Origin: Strongyloides papillosus
Taxonomy: Eukaryota; Nematoda; Chromadorea; Rhabditida; Strongyloididae
DNA length: 64,000 nucleotides
Assembly (NCBI GenBank): GCA_005656395.1
Contig: SRSI01000062.1
Span: forward strand, 186,001-250,000
Reading direction: 5' to 3'
Shown: in pieces, positions 34,012 through 46,300 of the stretch
How the letters are laid out: each line of letters opens with the position of its first letter
Position numbering within the stretch: position 1 is the first letter of the stretch
Notes under the pieces: model-generated
What the model was told of the DNA's origin: nothing
The model's database searches: none
Seen by the model: only the letters and a program-made list of their open reading frames with translations
Translations under genes and position numbers: made by a program

Positions 34012-35573
34012 ATGAAATTTTTGGTATTTATATTATTTTTGATATCGTTATTTACAATCTCATTGGGATCTTTTTGTGGAAAGTATGGTGTTCCTTTCTC
34101 ATTTGAGGTTCTTCCTGATGGTGCTCCTGTTTTAGGTTGTGCACAACCATCTTGCATATTACAACCCGAGGATGGAGAGGATGATTCTGAATTTTTGACT
34201 GATGATAATGGAGAAAAAGATGGATTCTTTAGAGAAGGTGATAGATCTATTAAAAGATCAAAATTCATTGGTGGTGTTCCTAAATTCCATGCTAATTGTA
34301 CTGGAGAGTTTAATGAACTTACTTGTAATAAGAAAAATCATTGGGTTGGGGGTATTGAATATATTGATCATCCAAGACAACCGTAAGTTTCTAGTGATAC
34401 TTTATATTTACAACTGTTTTTTCTTTTAGATTAATTCTTCAATGCTGTTCATTTGAAGGTTTGAAGTTTTCTCAAGAAGTCGGTACCACTAGAGTTAATC
34501 CAAATGAAGCTATTAACGGAGGAGAGGTAATTCGTAATGGAAGACAAATTTCATTTGATGTTATTTCTAACGTTAAAAAAGTAGTTGAAGAAGATGGAAA
34601 CAAAATTGGTTATGAAGTAACAGTTCGTCGTATGAATTGTCTTCCAGATCCACCAGAGCCAACAGTCAATGTTGATGAAGGAGCTCCAGAAGAGATTGTA
34701 AAAGTATTAGAAATCGCCAGTGCTACAGAAAAGAAAGCCATGAACAATGGAATAAACAATGAAGTTCAAAAGAAAAATGAGCAACAAAATTTTAGACAAT
34801 TTGGACAACCAAATGTTCCAATTCACCAAAATTATGTTAATAATAAACCAATTCAAGCTCCAGTAAATGGACAACAAGGAAATATTATTCCTAATAACCA
34901 AGTTCCACAACAAGGATACAATAACCAAGTTCCACAACAAGGATATAACAACCAGGTTCCACAACAAGGATATAACAACCAAGTTCCACAACAAGGATAT
35001 AACAACCAAGTTCCACAACAAGGATATAATAACCAAGTTCCACAACAAGGATATAATAACCAAGTTCCACAACAAGGATATAACAACCAACAGCCTTACA
35101 ATACCAATAACAATGCTAATATGCAACAACCAAATAATAACAATAATAATGTTAATAATGTCCAACGGCCATACAATAATAATAATAACAACAATGCTCA
35201 ACAACCATACGCAGTTCAAACAACTCCAGCTCCATTTGTCTTCCCAACACTTCCACCACTTTCTCTCCACACTCATACATTCCCACCAAGTCTATTTTCT
35301 CATCTTCATACACTTCCTCCACACCTTCAACATCCCGGGTTCGGAGCACCACAACAATCATCAGCCGGAGGAGTACCATCACAACCAATGGCATTTACCT
35401 TCCCAACAATGGCACCATTACCAACACACCCAACACTTCCTCCAATAGCTCTCCCACAACATCCAGCAATGCATGGTGCAGCCCAATTCCAACTTCCTGG
35501 TTTCCCACCTCTTTCTATTCCATCTCTTGGATCTTTTGCACCACAATCTCCACCCGCTCAACCAACAAAATAA
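34012..35573 (+). CDS. Hedgehog-related (warthog/quahog-like) secreted protein with VPQQGYNNQ repeats
   Basis: Exon 1 (34012-34382) and exon 2 (34430-35573) give 504 aa. A signal peptide (MKFLVFILFLISLFTISLG) is followed by a Cys-rich globular domain (about aa 21-220) with landmarks of nematode hedgehog-related proteins: CGKYGVPFSFEVLPDGAPV, LGCAQPSC, HWVGGIEY, LILQCCSFEGLKFSQEV, GGEVIRNGRQISFDVISNV and EVTVRRMNCLPDP. Next comes a Gln/Asn region with seven 9-residue repeats, then a Pro/His/Leu-rich tail. There is no C-terminal Hint (autoprocessing) domain. C. elegans relatives (wrt, qua, grd, grl) act at the apical extracellular matrix, cuticle and moulting. Whether this is wrt or qua type needs a tree. 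Position 33997 has only TTG; the ATG at 34012 opens the signal peptide. Confidence 0.72.
34893..35081 (+). repeat. Seven 27-bp tandem repeats in frame
   Basis: Each unit reads AA(T/C)AACCA(A/G)GTTCCACAACAAGG, then ATA(C/T), and encodes NNQVPQQGY. Units differ only at a few synonymous sites, and a degenerate eighth copy (NNQQPY) follows. Such near-identity shows recent expansion or homogenisation. Copy number is likely to vary between strains or to be mis-assembled. Confidence 0.95.
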
Positions 35574-35678
35574 TTTATTTACCTGTTTATTATCTTTTTA
35601 ATTTATTTGTAGTAATTAACTTATTTACATTAAATACAAAATAAAATATAATAATTTTCAAAAAAACAACATTTAATT

Positions 35679-36780
35679 CTATCTCTCCTCAACATACTCA
35701 CTTGGTAGTGGGTTTATTAAGAATCCATTAATTTTGACAGATTTTTTAAGAAGATTCCTATCTGGTTCACATGATAAAATTTCGGAAATTCCACCGTTTA
35801 AAATTATTCTTATCAATTGTTGAGATCTATTTGTTATATCATCACATTGGCGTAATGTTAACGTGCAACTTAGACTTGATGGTTCATTTGCTGGATCAAT
35901 GGCGGAAATGGAATTTGGAAGGAGAATGCCACTCCCTATTAATTTAAAAAATCTTAAAAATGCATGATTTAAAGGCAATATTTCACGACTTGGGGTTTGA
36001 AGTAAACAATAGTGACATAGAACATGAATGATATGAGGATTTAATCCTTTAAACCCATCATAAGAGTCAGCTATGTGTTTAATAACTGATACTAAGATTT
36101 TTAAAGAAGGATTCCTAAATTGTCTTGATATTTGAATAAACCAGTAACTATTCTTTAGATACTTGTCAGTTAGAGTTATGGCTTCTTTTTTCAAGTGTAT
36201 AGTATCTTTTAATTTACAACGATTATAAGGAACCGTTGTTATTAAAAGGCGAACACATGTAACACCATCTGTTATATCGACACCAAAATCATGCATTACC
36301 TTTGTGCAATCTATATTTAGTTTGGTTTTTACTTCATTAATGCATTCATCTGCTAGACGTTTAATAGACTCAATCGTCGGGAGAGTTTTTAATACTATAA
36401 CAAAATCAGCAATCGCATTCGTTCTTATAGTCATATTTGTCATATAAGAACCAATTTCGTGCATACTATCAACAATCTAAAAAAAATAAATATTTTTAAA
36501 GGAAATTGTTATTACTTACACAACCATCAAAAAGTTCAGGTGAAGCAATTATACGATTAAAGAATGTCTGAATTGTATAAAAAAGATCTGCTAACGACTG
36601 GTGTTGTTTAGGAGACATTGAAATCGCTTCATTAAGTCTATGGATACCGTAAGTTAATTCTTTGTAAAATTCATCTTTTTGGTTTAATACTTTCTCAAAT
36701 AAATTTGGAATCAAATATTCATCAAAAACAGGGACCCTGGAAACTCCAGTAATCTGCAACTCGTTGCCAGTATTTTCCAT
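35679..36780 (-). CDS. ILF2/NF45 homologue (DZF domain)
   Basis: Exon 1 (36520-36780) and exon 2 (35679-36476) join in phase 0 into 352 aa. The whole protein is a DZF fold: RVPVFDEYLIPNLFEKVL at the N-terminus, EIGSYMTNMTIRTNAIADF with VIVLKTLPTIE (human NF45 has VADLVVILKTLPTIE), GVTCVRLLITTVPYNRCKL, GLNPHIIHVLCHYCLLQTP, SREILPLNHAFLRFF with LPNSISAIDPA, and MTL-like TLRQCDDITNRSQQLIRIIL. NF45 pairs with NF90/ILF3-type double-strand RNA-binding proteins. It looks like a nucleotidyltransferase but is inactive. The ATG at 36778-36780 is the first in frame; the open frame extends upstream only from a TTG. The N-terminal RGG stretch of the mammalian protein is absent. Confidence 0.92.
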
Positions 36781-38043
36781 TCCACATAAAAAACAATCCT
36801 TTGTCTTCAAAATGACATTAACAATTTATAAAATGTACCAAACAAAGTCTATATAAGAAAAAACTACTTTTAACTGTTAAGTCGCTATTACATAAAAACT
36901 ATCTTTCCAGGACATTTTCCCAATATTCACAGTAAGATTCATTGTCATTTTTACCATTACAGCTTTTAAAGTAGTCAACAAAGTATACTCATGTGAAATG
37001 CCTTTTTCAAATTTTATAATTATCTTCATTACTCATAAATTAGTCCCAGAGGGATGGTTTTTACGTTCTGTTGTGATAAAGTAATTAATGTCGTTAAACT
37101 TCATCTTTCTGTTAAAAAGTATCTTTCTCTCGTTTTGAGAAGTGGGTTTTTTTTCTCGTATTAATATTCAAAAAAATGATCTTTCTTCAATAATTTTAAT
37201 ATTCCCTTCAAAAGTCAACTGTGTCTACATATATCTCTCTCCATCACATTAGTAAAAAATATATAATTAGAATGCCTTAATATGTTAAAAGTAAAAGGTT
37301 TCTCATGCATCATTCTTTTTTTTATTTTACCGCTCACCTTTGTATTATAAATATCACCAGATAGCTATACTAAGATGCAGATAATATTGTTAGTATATGC
37401 TTTTTTTTTTATTTGACCACCATAATTGATGCTATCTTTTTTATTAATACTATATAATATTTTGTTTCTACTATATTATATATTAAATAAAGCATACTAT
37501 GATTCTAGACATTTAATTTTTTTATGCCTTACTTTTTAAACGTTTAATATATACATATATCAGATGTCATTATATCATCTCTTGGAAGGCAGTTTCTGTT
37601 TTTTTTTTTCTACCACAACTTTCTTATTTTTCATGAACACATTATTTTAAAAGAGAGTAAATCATTTATAAAAAAATGCACGTTTAGTTTGTAATATATA
37701 AATACTTTTATTATATTTGGTAGTTTTTTGTCCACCAGTCATCATATTTTCGAACACATCATTTTCCAAATCTTCTTTATCTTTTTTTAAACATATGTTC
37801 ACGGTATTTTATAATTTTTCTCTTCTATCAAAGTTTGTTTGAACGTTGCATTTAATAACCATCGTATCGTACATTTGAATTATACTACTATTTTTTTTAC
37901 ATACTTTTTGTTTTAAAATGTATGTTATAATAGGTTTTAAAATTTTAGATATAGAATTTTGTGGAAATTTTTAATAATTCTCATTGTAAATTGTATATAT
38001 AACAAAATTATTGTTCGCCTAGTCAAACATTTATAGAGAGAAG
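36781..38043. other. Intergenic between divergent genes, nothing recognised
   Basis: About 1.26 kb separate the divergent ILF2 (minus) and exportin-7 (plus) genes, so both promoters lie here. The sequence is AT-rich with long T runs. No conserved element was recognised by eye. Confidence 0.5.
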
Positions 38044-41000
38044 ATGTCGAACAAGGTTGAGGTACTGAATCAATTGGCTACAGATATTTATAATGAGACG
38101 AACCCCGAAGTCAAGAAGAGTGCAGAACAGAAATTCGTTGAATTATGTACAGCACCAATGGATGTCGTTCTCGAGTCTTGTAGGATATTACTTGAGAGTG
38201 AAAATGTAAGTTTCTTTAGTAGAAGATTAAATTTATTGTTATCCTCTTATAGGTTCCATATTCTCAAGCTGTAGCAAAGACTCTTTTTATGAAAACACTT
38301 AATTCAAAAATGTCCATACCAAGTAACTACAGATTGGACTTGGCAAATTATCTAATCGACTATATAATTGCAAAACACGAGGCATTCCCAGCTTTTATTA
38401 TAAAAGGCTTGTGTCAGGTATTAGCAAGGATTATTAAGATTTCCTGGTATCAGTTATCGAACACCTCTGAGGATCGTTCTCTTAGAGCTAGTGGTAGTTT
38501 GCCATCTGCTGGAGAAACCTACCCATTTAGGAAATTCGTGGAAAATTCTATACAACTCGTTAGAAATGCTGCTTCACCAACAACATCTTTTGTTAATGTC
38601 CCAGGAAATAGAGAAGGAAATATTAAAATTGGATTAGAAATTTTATCAGCAGTTATTGAGGATTTTGGTGAGATGCAAGGAATAGATGGGGTTTCCAAAT
38701 TCCGTCGTGTTGCTTCGGATCTTAGAGACAGTTACATGAAAGACATGATTGAGATATCAATGGATATTTTAGAAAAATATTCTCCAGGTGTTGAGGTTAC
38801 ATCAATGGAAAGAATTCCTGAAATTCGTAATATTCTAGTATCTACTAATGAGGGACAGATTTTTTGTTCTGCTTTGACGTTATCTTATCAAATTTTAAGT
38901 TTCGATTTTATTGGTGGAATGTATGATGAGACTCAGGATGAGTCAGCTCCAATTCAGGTACCTTCTAAATGGAAAGATTTATTTTACTATGATGACCAAC
39001 AATCAAGTGATGGTAATGATGTTTCTTCAATGAGAGAAAGTAAAGACAATAAAGCCAGAAATATTGTTGGTCTTTTCTTCTCATTGTATTCAGTATGTCC
39101 GGGACAGTATATTGTTATTCTTCTCAAAAATCTTGTCTTGTTGACCTCTGTCCGTAGGACACTTTTTGATTGCCGTGGACGTGGTCTTCATCTTGAGGCT
39201 TTATCTAACGGAGTTTTAATGATTCTCAATGATACATCTCGTCTTCAGGATAAGGATGCTTTTCATGAATTTTGTCGATTGGTAGCAAAAATTAAAGGAA
39301 CTTTTCAATTGGCTGAATTAGTTAAAAGTTCATACTACATGCAAATGATTAATAAGTTGGTTTCATTTACCATTGAAGCACTTCGAGTTAAAGAATTTAC
39401 TCTTAATTCAATCTACTACCTACTTTCATTTTGGCAAAAAATGGTTTCATCAACTGCTTACGTTAATAGTGCAGAGAATCATAACCTCGAGAAGTTATGT
39501 CCAAATATAGTAAAAGCATTTGTTCAATGTAGATTGGATTATTGTATTGCTGTTGTGAATGATCACGAAGAAGATGATATGGCTGAAGATGGAAGCTTGC
39601 ACCAATTAATGGAACTTCTTGGAACAATTTCGCGTCTCTCCTACAAAGATGTTTATGATTTCTTGAAGGATGTATTTGATCGAGATTACTCACAATATGA
39701 AAGTATCTATGTATCTTCGCCAAATTCCAACGAAGCTGTGATTTTAAGAAAGAGATTAGCATGGCTTGTTAATCTTATTGGAGGTTGTATTATGGGAAAA
39801 GGATCGTTGACATCTAACTCAGAACAAGATATTATTGATGGAGATTTAATATCAAGAGTTTTGAAACTAATGCAAACAACTGATAAACAGCATGCATCCT
39901 TAAATGGACTTACTGTTGATACTCATTTTATCCAGCTCGAAATAGCTTATCTATTCTGTTTAGAACAAGTTAGAAAACAATACATTTCAGATCAGATAAT
40001 GAAAGTTTCAGAAATGTTTATGAGATTATCAGAGAATCTCGGTATCAAAAATGAGGATGGTCTTTTGGTGATATATGTTCGTAAGATTTGTACAAATATG
40101 AAATTCCTCAATGTTAATGAACACGTTATTAGCCAATCATTGTACTTACTCGATGAATTGACACTTGGGTTCATGGCTTCGAAGAAATTACTAAAAATTG
40201 AAGAGGTTCAATTTATGATTAATAATCATAGTGGTGATTTACTTAATTACAACAACGGTACTGTTACAACATCCTCCTTAAAAAGTAGAACTAATTTCTA
40301 TAAAAGTTTAACAAGAATATTTGCTTGTGATCTTGGTGAAGATTTCAAAGTTTTTAAGACCTTTATGGCTCCAATCCAAAATACTTTAAATGAAATTGTT
40401 GAAGTTTTTAATAATCCTAATATGTCTTGTAATCAAAATCAGTTGAAGTTAGCCGTTATTTCTGTTTGCCGTGATCTGACTGGTATATCATATGCGTTGT
40501 CTAAAAAAATTCATTTCACTATGCTTTTTGAATGGATGCACAATAAGGTATTTCAATTCATTCAGCGTGCTCTTGAGTTGTGGGGAGATTGTCCTGAGGT
40601 TGTTAATCCAATCATGAAATTATTGACTGAAATTTCATGTAACAGAACAAGTAGATTAAGTTTTGAGATGAATACAAAGTACACAATTGTGTTGTTTAAA
40701 GAAATTAGCAAAATAGTTGTTAATTTTGGAGAAAGAGTTTTAAATTTCAATACCAATACATCTCTTAATTCATCTTCATCGGCTTTGAATGTTACTGGAA
40801 TTGACAAAGGGAATGATAGATTATTAAGAATGAAAGTTAAGAATATTACAAACATCTTTCATATTACAAAAAATGTACTTCAAGGCGGTTATTTACCATA
40901 TGGAATTATGAAATTATACGGTGATGATTCTTTAAAGGATATGATTAATTTGTACATTAAGTTATTCCTTAACATAAAGGATGATATCTTAGATTTTCCA

Positions 41001-41737
41001 AAATTGGCTAGGGTTTATTTTGCTGTTTTGGATACTATTTGTAGGGATCAAATCTATTACATTAGTCAACTCGATGACAAAGTTTTCGAAGATATATTAA
41101 TCAGTATTCATAATGGAATCCAATCTTTAGGTATAGTTTTCCCTTGCAAAGTTTTTTTTTACAATATTATATTTTAGAAAATTCCGTTATTACTAATGCG
41201 ACTAATGCTTTGGATTATATTTTGGACATGATTATACGTAAAGTTCATCCAACAATTGAAACTTGTACCATCGACTCTGAAGAGGAAACTGGAGCTTGTT
41301 TGGTTGCATTGGAAAGGAATCCTGACTTGTTGTTAGGTCTTCTAAACACCATGTTGTATACACTTGTTTTTGAAGAATGCAAGTGTCAATGGAGTTTAAG
41401 TAGACCATTGTTTGGTATTATTCTTCTCCAGTACGATGCCTTCAAGCAATGGGGTGCAGAAATGATTAATAATGCTATTGCTGCTGAAGGTGATGCGAAT
41501 AAAGGTGGAAATTCCGAAGCTTATGCTAACAAGAAGAAGGCGCTTGAGATTGCATTTGAAAGCCTCACTGAGGGTATCGAGCAGAAAGTCCTCTCCATAA
41601 GAAATAAGGACCAATTTACAACAAATGTTAGTGTATTTAGAAAAGCTGTCCAGGAGATTATTCGTGATAACGATGACAGAAGAAGCCTCAATAGCTATTC
41701 GAGAAACGAGAGATATGGATACGAGATGATGGCGTAA
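38044..41737 (+). CDS. Exportin-7 (XPO7/RanBP16) homologue
   Basis: Three exons (38044-38205, 38253-41130, 41178-41737) give 1199 aa; human XPO7 has 1087. This is an importin-beta superfamily transport receptor built of HEAT repeats. The N-terminus matches XPO7 block by block: QLATDIYNETNPEVKKSAEQ, NYRLDLANYLIDYI, FIIKGLCQVLARIIKISW and FRKFVENSIQLV. Middle and late blocks also match: YPFRKF with VLISIHNGIQSL, and ECKCQWSLSRPLFGIILL near the C-terminus. XPO7 exports proteins with folded basic surfaces (for example p50RhoGAP and 14-3-3) under RanGTP control. The second intron lies in the family motif ..HNGIQSL-E.., which fixed its placement. XPO4 is the closest alternative, but the N-terminal blocks favour XPO7. 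Confidence 0.88.
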
Positions 41738-41969
41738 TCTTTTCTAGTTAACCACTATATTCATATATGTATTCCGATGAGAAAGATCAATCTTTTTTTT
41801 GCTTATATATTGATAATGCTTTTTTTGCCCATCTTGAAATAATGATAGTTTTTATTTTCGTTTAATTATAAATTATTTTGTACAATATACACGATTTCGT
41901 TAATTTTTTTTAAATATTTTTTATTTAAAAATCGAAAATCAAAAATGATAAAACAAGTAAATACTAAAA

Positions 41970-42696
41970 TTAAGCAACAACACGATAACTGACATATCTG
42001 CCAGCTGTTTCAGATGGTCTGACAATTTTCACTACCTGCCCTCTTTTTAATCCATAGTATCTTGCAATTGGATCTGAAACTTGCATTCTTGGCAGTTGAC
42101 TTGGAGCAACTCTGTATCTCTTAAGTAATTCTCTTTTTTCTTCTTCTGTCATAACAATATGTTCAGGTACAAGTTCGTGTTCTGTGATGTTGACTACGAG
42201 TTCATTTTCTGAAAATTGCTCAATTGTGTACTTTGAAGCCATATCTACAATACATTGTTTCGCTGAGGGAGTTATACCATTTTGAACGACAATTATACTT
42301 CTTGCAACGTTTTGTTGTTGCATCTGCCCACAAATTGCTTTAATTGTCTTGATTCCTACTTTAGCATCGTCCGGGAAAAAAATATACATTTGGTCTGAAA
42401 TAAAAAGAGAAATCATAGAAAAAATTACTATTAAAAAATACCATCTTCGTTTTGTACTTGAGCAACAAGCATAGTTAAATCTGAACGTGAAGGTCTTCCC
42501 ATACTTGGTTTATCCCCAAAAGTATCCTTAAATTGGTCCAGTGTAAGATTCAATTCATCATCTGTTACAAGATAACCTCTATCATGACACATCTAAAAAA
42601 TGAGGTAATTGTAAAAAATCCCATTATTCTAACCTGAGTTAATGTGCGGCGAATTCTCCATAATTTGGAGGTCTCCAATTCATCACTTAAAGACAT
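41970..42696 (-). CDS. rpb-5: RNA polymerase subunit RPB5 (shared by Pol I, II and III)
   Basis: Three exons (42634-42696, 42442-42592, 41970-42394) give 212 aa, the family length. The N-terminal jaw domain includes [19 protein letters not shown], the [18 protein letters not shown] stretch and [10 protein letters not shown]. The C-terminal assembly domain, shared with archaeal RpoH, contains [33 protein letters not shown] and [18 protein letters not shown]. All diagnostic residues are kept. The introns split codons cleanly (phases 0 and 1). The gene is divergent from ARID2/swsn-7 and convergent with exportin-7; 232 bp separate the two stop codons. Confidence 0.98.
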
Positions 42697-43343
42697 TGTA
42701 ACTTAAAAAATTGATAGTATAAAATTAATACATAAAAAAGAAATTTAAAATTAGCAAACTCAATACGATCGTGTCAAGAGCTTTTTTGGTAAAGTGTTTA
42801 TTCATTTTTTGCTTACATTATTAATGGTACTTCCTAAAATTCTAATAAAAACTCTAAATTAATTTTTATGTCCACTATTAATTGCCATAATTATTTTTAT
42901 TATGATATTAACAACTTAATTTACGCCAGAGATTTCTTTACTTTTAAAAGTAAACCTCTTTTTTTTTAAAGCATATATTACAAATTCGATAATATTTTAT
43001 TCAGATGTTAAGATTTTACAAGTCCGCTTAATCTCTTTTAAGTTAGTACTTCACTAGGAAGTCCTTATTGCTGTTGACAGTTATCCTAACAAAATTTGGC
43101 GCTCAAATTCCCCTGTACCACTTTCAAGTTAACTTGTTCATCAGTAAAGTACACTTTTCACCAACTTTGTTTTATATTTTAAACCCTGCCTGCCTCTTGT
43201 GTGCCGGTAAAGCAAACATCAACTGTCATATACTAGCATTTTTTTTACTTTCAATTTTGTGCTATTTATAAAATTTTTTTGTGTATAGTATTTTTTATAA
43301 TTTGTTTTAAATTGATTTTTAATAAATTATTAGATTTTTTTAG
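42697..43343. promoter_or_regulatory. Divergent promoter region rpb-5 / swsn-7 with E2F-like site
   Basis: About 650 bp separate two divergent housekeeping genes. TTTGGCGC at 43095-43102 matches the E2F consensus TTTSSCGC. It lies in a GC-richer patch (about 43060-43220) that stands out from the AT-rich surroundings. A TTTTTTTAG acceptor ends directly before the swsn-7 ATG (43344), so that transcript is probably trans-spliced or has a 5'-UTR intron. E2F binding is inferred from the motif only. Confidence 0.4.
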
Positions 43344-46300
43344 ATGCCATTTGGAGATTCATTAAATCGTAAACTACTTCTTGATCCAATAGCTTCATAC
43401 ATCTCACAATTATCAGAGGAGGATCATGAAAAACCAGAAAAAGACTTTTTTGCTTCATATGAATCCTTTTCAAAGAAAAAATGGGGTCTCAAAAAAAAAC
43501 CTCAACCTTATGTAAACGGTACCATTCTTAACTTGTATGAATTATATACAATTGTCAAGAATTTTGGTGGTTTTATGAAGGTAACAAACCATGAATTATG
43601 GCCTGAAGTAACAAAAAGCTTAAATTTACCAGGAGCTGTCAATGAGACAGCATTAATAAAATATATTTACCAAAGATATTTATTGTATTATGAGGAGAGT
43701 GAAAATGGTCTTGGTGAAACTGAAGTAGATCTAGATGAAAATAGCTCTTCAAATATGGGGACAAGAAGTAGGGGAAGAGTATACTATAGTAATAGTGAAA
43801 ATCCCGTTTCAATAGAGAAAGCTGGTAATTCAAATCCAAGTAGTATGATGACCAAAAATCTTGGGTACATAATAGGTCATGGAGCTGAAAATGGTCCTGA
43901 TTATCAAAAATTAATGAAACATTTACTTTCTGGATTTGAGAATGAAAATGTTTTCGCAAGGAATCTTCTTAGTATGATGGCTTCTCCAGGGCCTTATCAT
44001 TTGAAACTTCAACAGTGTCCTATTCTTGTAGATATTCTTCTTGCTAAGATTGGTATATTTCCCGTTAATGATCCTGTAGATTATAAATCTGGATTTGGGG
44101 AAGATTATCTTACCAATTGGAGGCATAAAGAACACTGTAACTTTGATACATTTTGGAAGGAAAGTGGTATTAAAGAGGAATATGCCATTAAATTAATAGA
44201 GAGACAAGATATCATGGATTCTATTATAAAATATAAAAATGGTGCAGAAGTCTGTGGTATGAGATATGATAATGATGATTTGTCTTTTCTTTACCATCCC
44301 TCAATAGAGATGAATGAGAACGATCCTATATATTTTAGGGTTCTTCACACAACAAAAATACTACGAGAATTATCTTTTGATTTGGACAATAGAGCAATTT
44401 TATCAAAAAACAGAAATTTATTTACATTTGTCATGTGTATTGCATTCAGTAGATACGAATGTCTTCATCAAAATGTAATGGATACATTAAACAATATTTC
44501 TGAAGATCTCGATTTAAATGATCTCCTTGTTTATAGTAACCATTTTGGTTGCTTTATGAAACTTGTTAAATTTTGCTTATTAAGTAAAGATAGGATGAAA
44601 ATTTGTGTTGGACTTGAAATTCTGGGAAATATTTCTGCCAAAGAAGGAAATGAATTTTTTGTAATTGATTTTCTGACTAATGAGAAAGATGTTTTGGAAC
44701 AGATAAGTTTATTACTCGTTCCAATGGATGTCATGTCTTTAACACATACGTTAGAAACTGTTTACGACCTAACAACGATGGGTGAAACTGTTTGTGACTT
44801 GTTTGCAAATGAAAATGGTGTCTTGAAGCAACTATATGCTTTACTTACGGTTGAAGCTAATAAGTTTGGACCATGTTATATTCAAGGGACAAAGATAATA
44901 CAATATCCACCACAACTAGGAAATGGGCAAAGAGTTGTTAGAAAATTTGCCTCAACTCCAATGAATCGAAATAATACTACTACCAATGGTCAAACTCCGA
45001 ATCAAAGAATGAATCAATTTAGTACACCCCGAAGTCAAATTCCTAATCGTCCCATGACGAATACCCCGATACAGACTCCTTCAATGCCAATACGTCGGCC
45101 TTCTAGACCAGATGATCCTAGAATGACCTCACAATCAGAGACACCTTTACCTAAAATTAATGAAGATCAGGATAAAATTAATTTAACAAGAGAATGGATG
45201 AATTCATCTTTAAGATTCGATCCAACTTATGAATCATCTATTAAAAGAGGGAAACTTTACTGCGATTATGTGAATCACTTTAATAACAAAAAGATGTTAT
45301 CACTTAACATGAAAAACTTTATAACATTATTAAGAGAACTTTTTCCAAAGATTAGATTTACTAGTGAAGATGGTCAGGCTAATTCATGCATAGTTGGAAT
45401 CATTCAACGGACACCAGGTTTGTCTAACAACCCTCCGTCTCAGTTAATGCCTAATGTTACAGGTTCAAACAATGCTGAATTACCTAACGATCACACAGCT
45501 CTAGTAAAAACAATATTTAATGCTCATGCCGAAAAAGAGAAGATGGCTGCTTTAAAGACTACTGGAAATGAAAGTGTATCAAGAAAAAGGAAGCTTACCA
45601 ATTCTTATGTTTCGAATAGTCTTGAATCTATGAGAGAATCAGCATCTCCAGAGATGGCTGAGTCACTTATAGATGATGGTATTGATTCTAGACCACCATC
45701 AAGTATGGGAGCATCTAATTCTAACTCCGAAATATCCTCACCTTTACCGAAAATTAGTAATGATATGAAAACTTCAATGACATCAGATAGTATGGATGTC
45801 CTATGTGATGATTCCAGTTCTATTAAATCAACTGTCAATGGAACATTTGGATATGACGGTAATACAGAAAATGAACATCCTGTGCAGGAAGTACATCATA
45901 CAAATGGTGAAATGACAACATCAGCTCCTGAATCTATTTTACAGCAAAAACTTAGTCAAAAATCTCCATCACCTTCCGAGTATCTGGATAAGATTGATTC
46001 ACCAATATGTGAATGGCAAGATTGTGGTATAATATTTCCTAATGCTAGTCAACTTTATTATCATATATATAAAACACATACAGTAAATGAAGAGATGGTA
46101 TGTAAGTGGAATAATTGTGAAAGAATAGTCAGGAATCATTGGGCTTTGTTATCACATATTCATGAGACTCATTATAAAAAACCTATTAGTGAGGAGGCGA
46201 AACATTTAAGAATGAAACATGGCAATAAAGAATATATCGAACAGATTCTTAAAAGTAAATGGAAAGAACAAGAAAATAAAAAGTCATACCGTATACCAGT

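Noticed and set aside
34707..35448. Long antisense and alternative-frame ORFs over the repeat (for example a Cys-rich PCCGTWLL repeat)
   Set aside because: They are shadows created by the 27-bp periodicity; the real frame is defined by the signal peptide and conserved domain.
36781..36810. Ten-residue N-terminal extension of the ILF2 homologue (KTKDCFLCG)
   Set aside because: It would start from TTG; the first ATG is at 36778-36780 and matches the conserved domain start.
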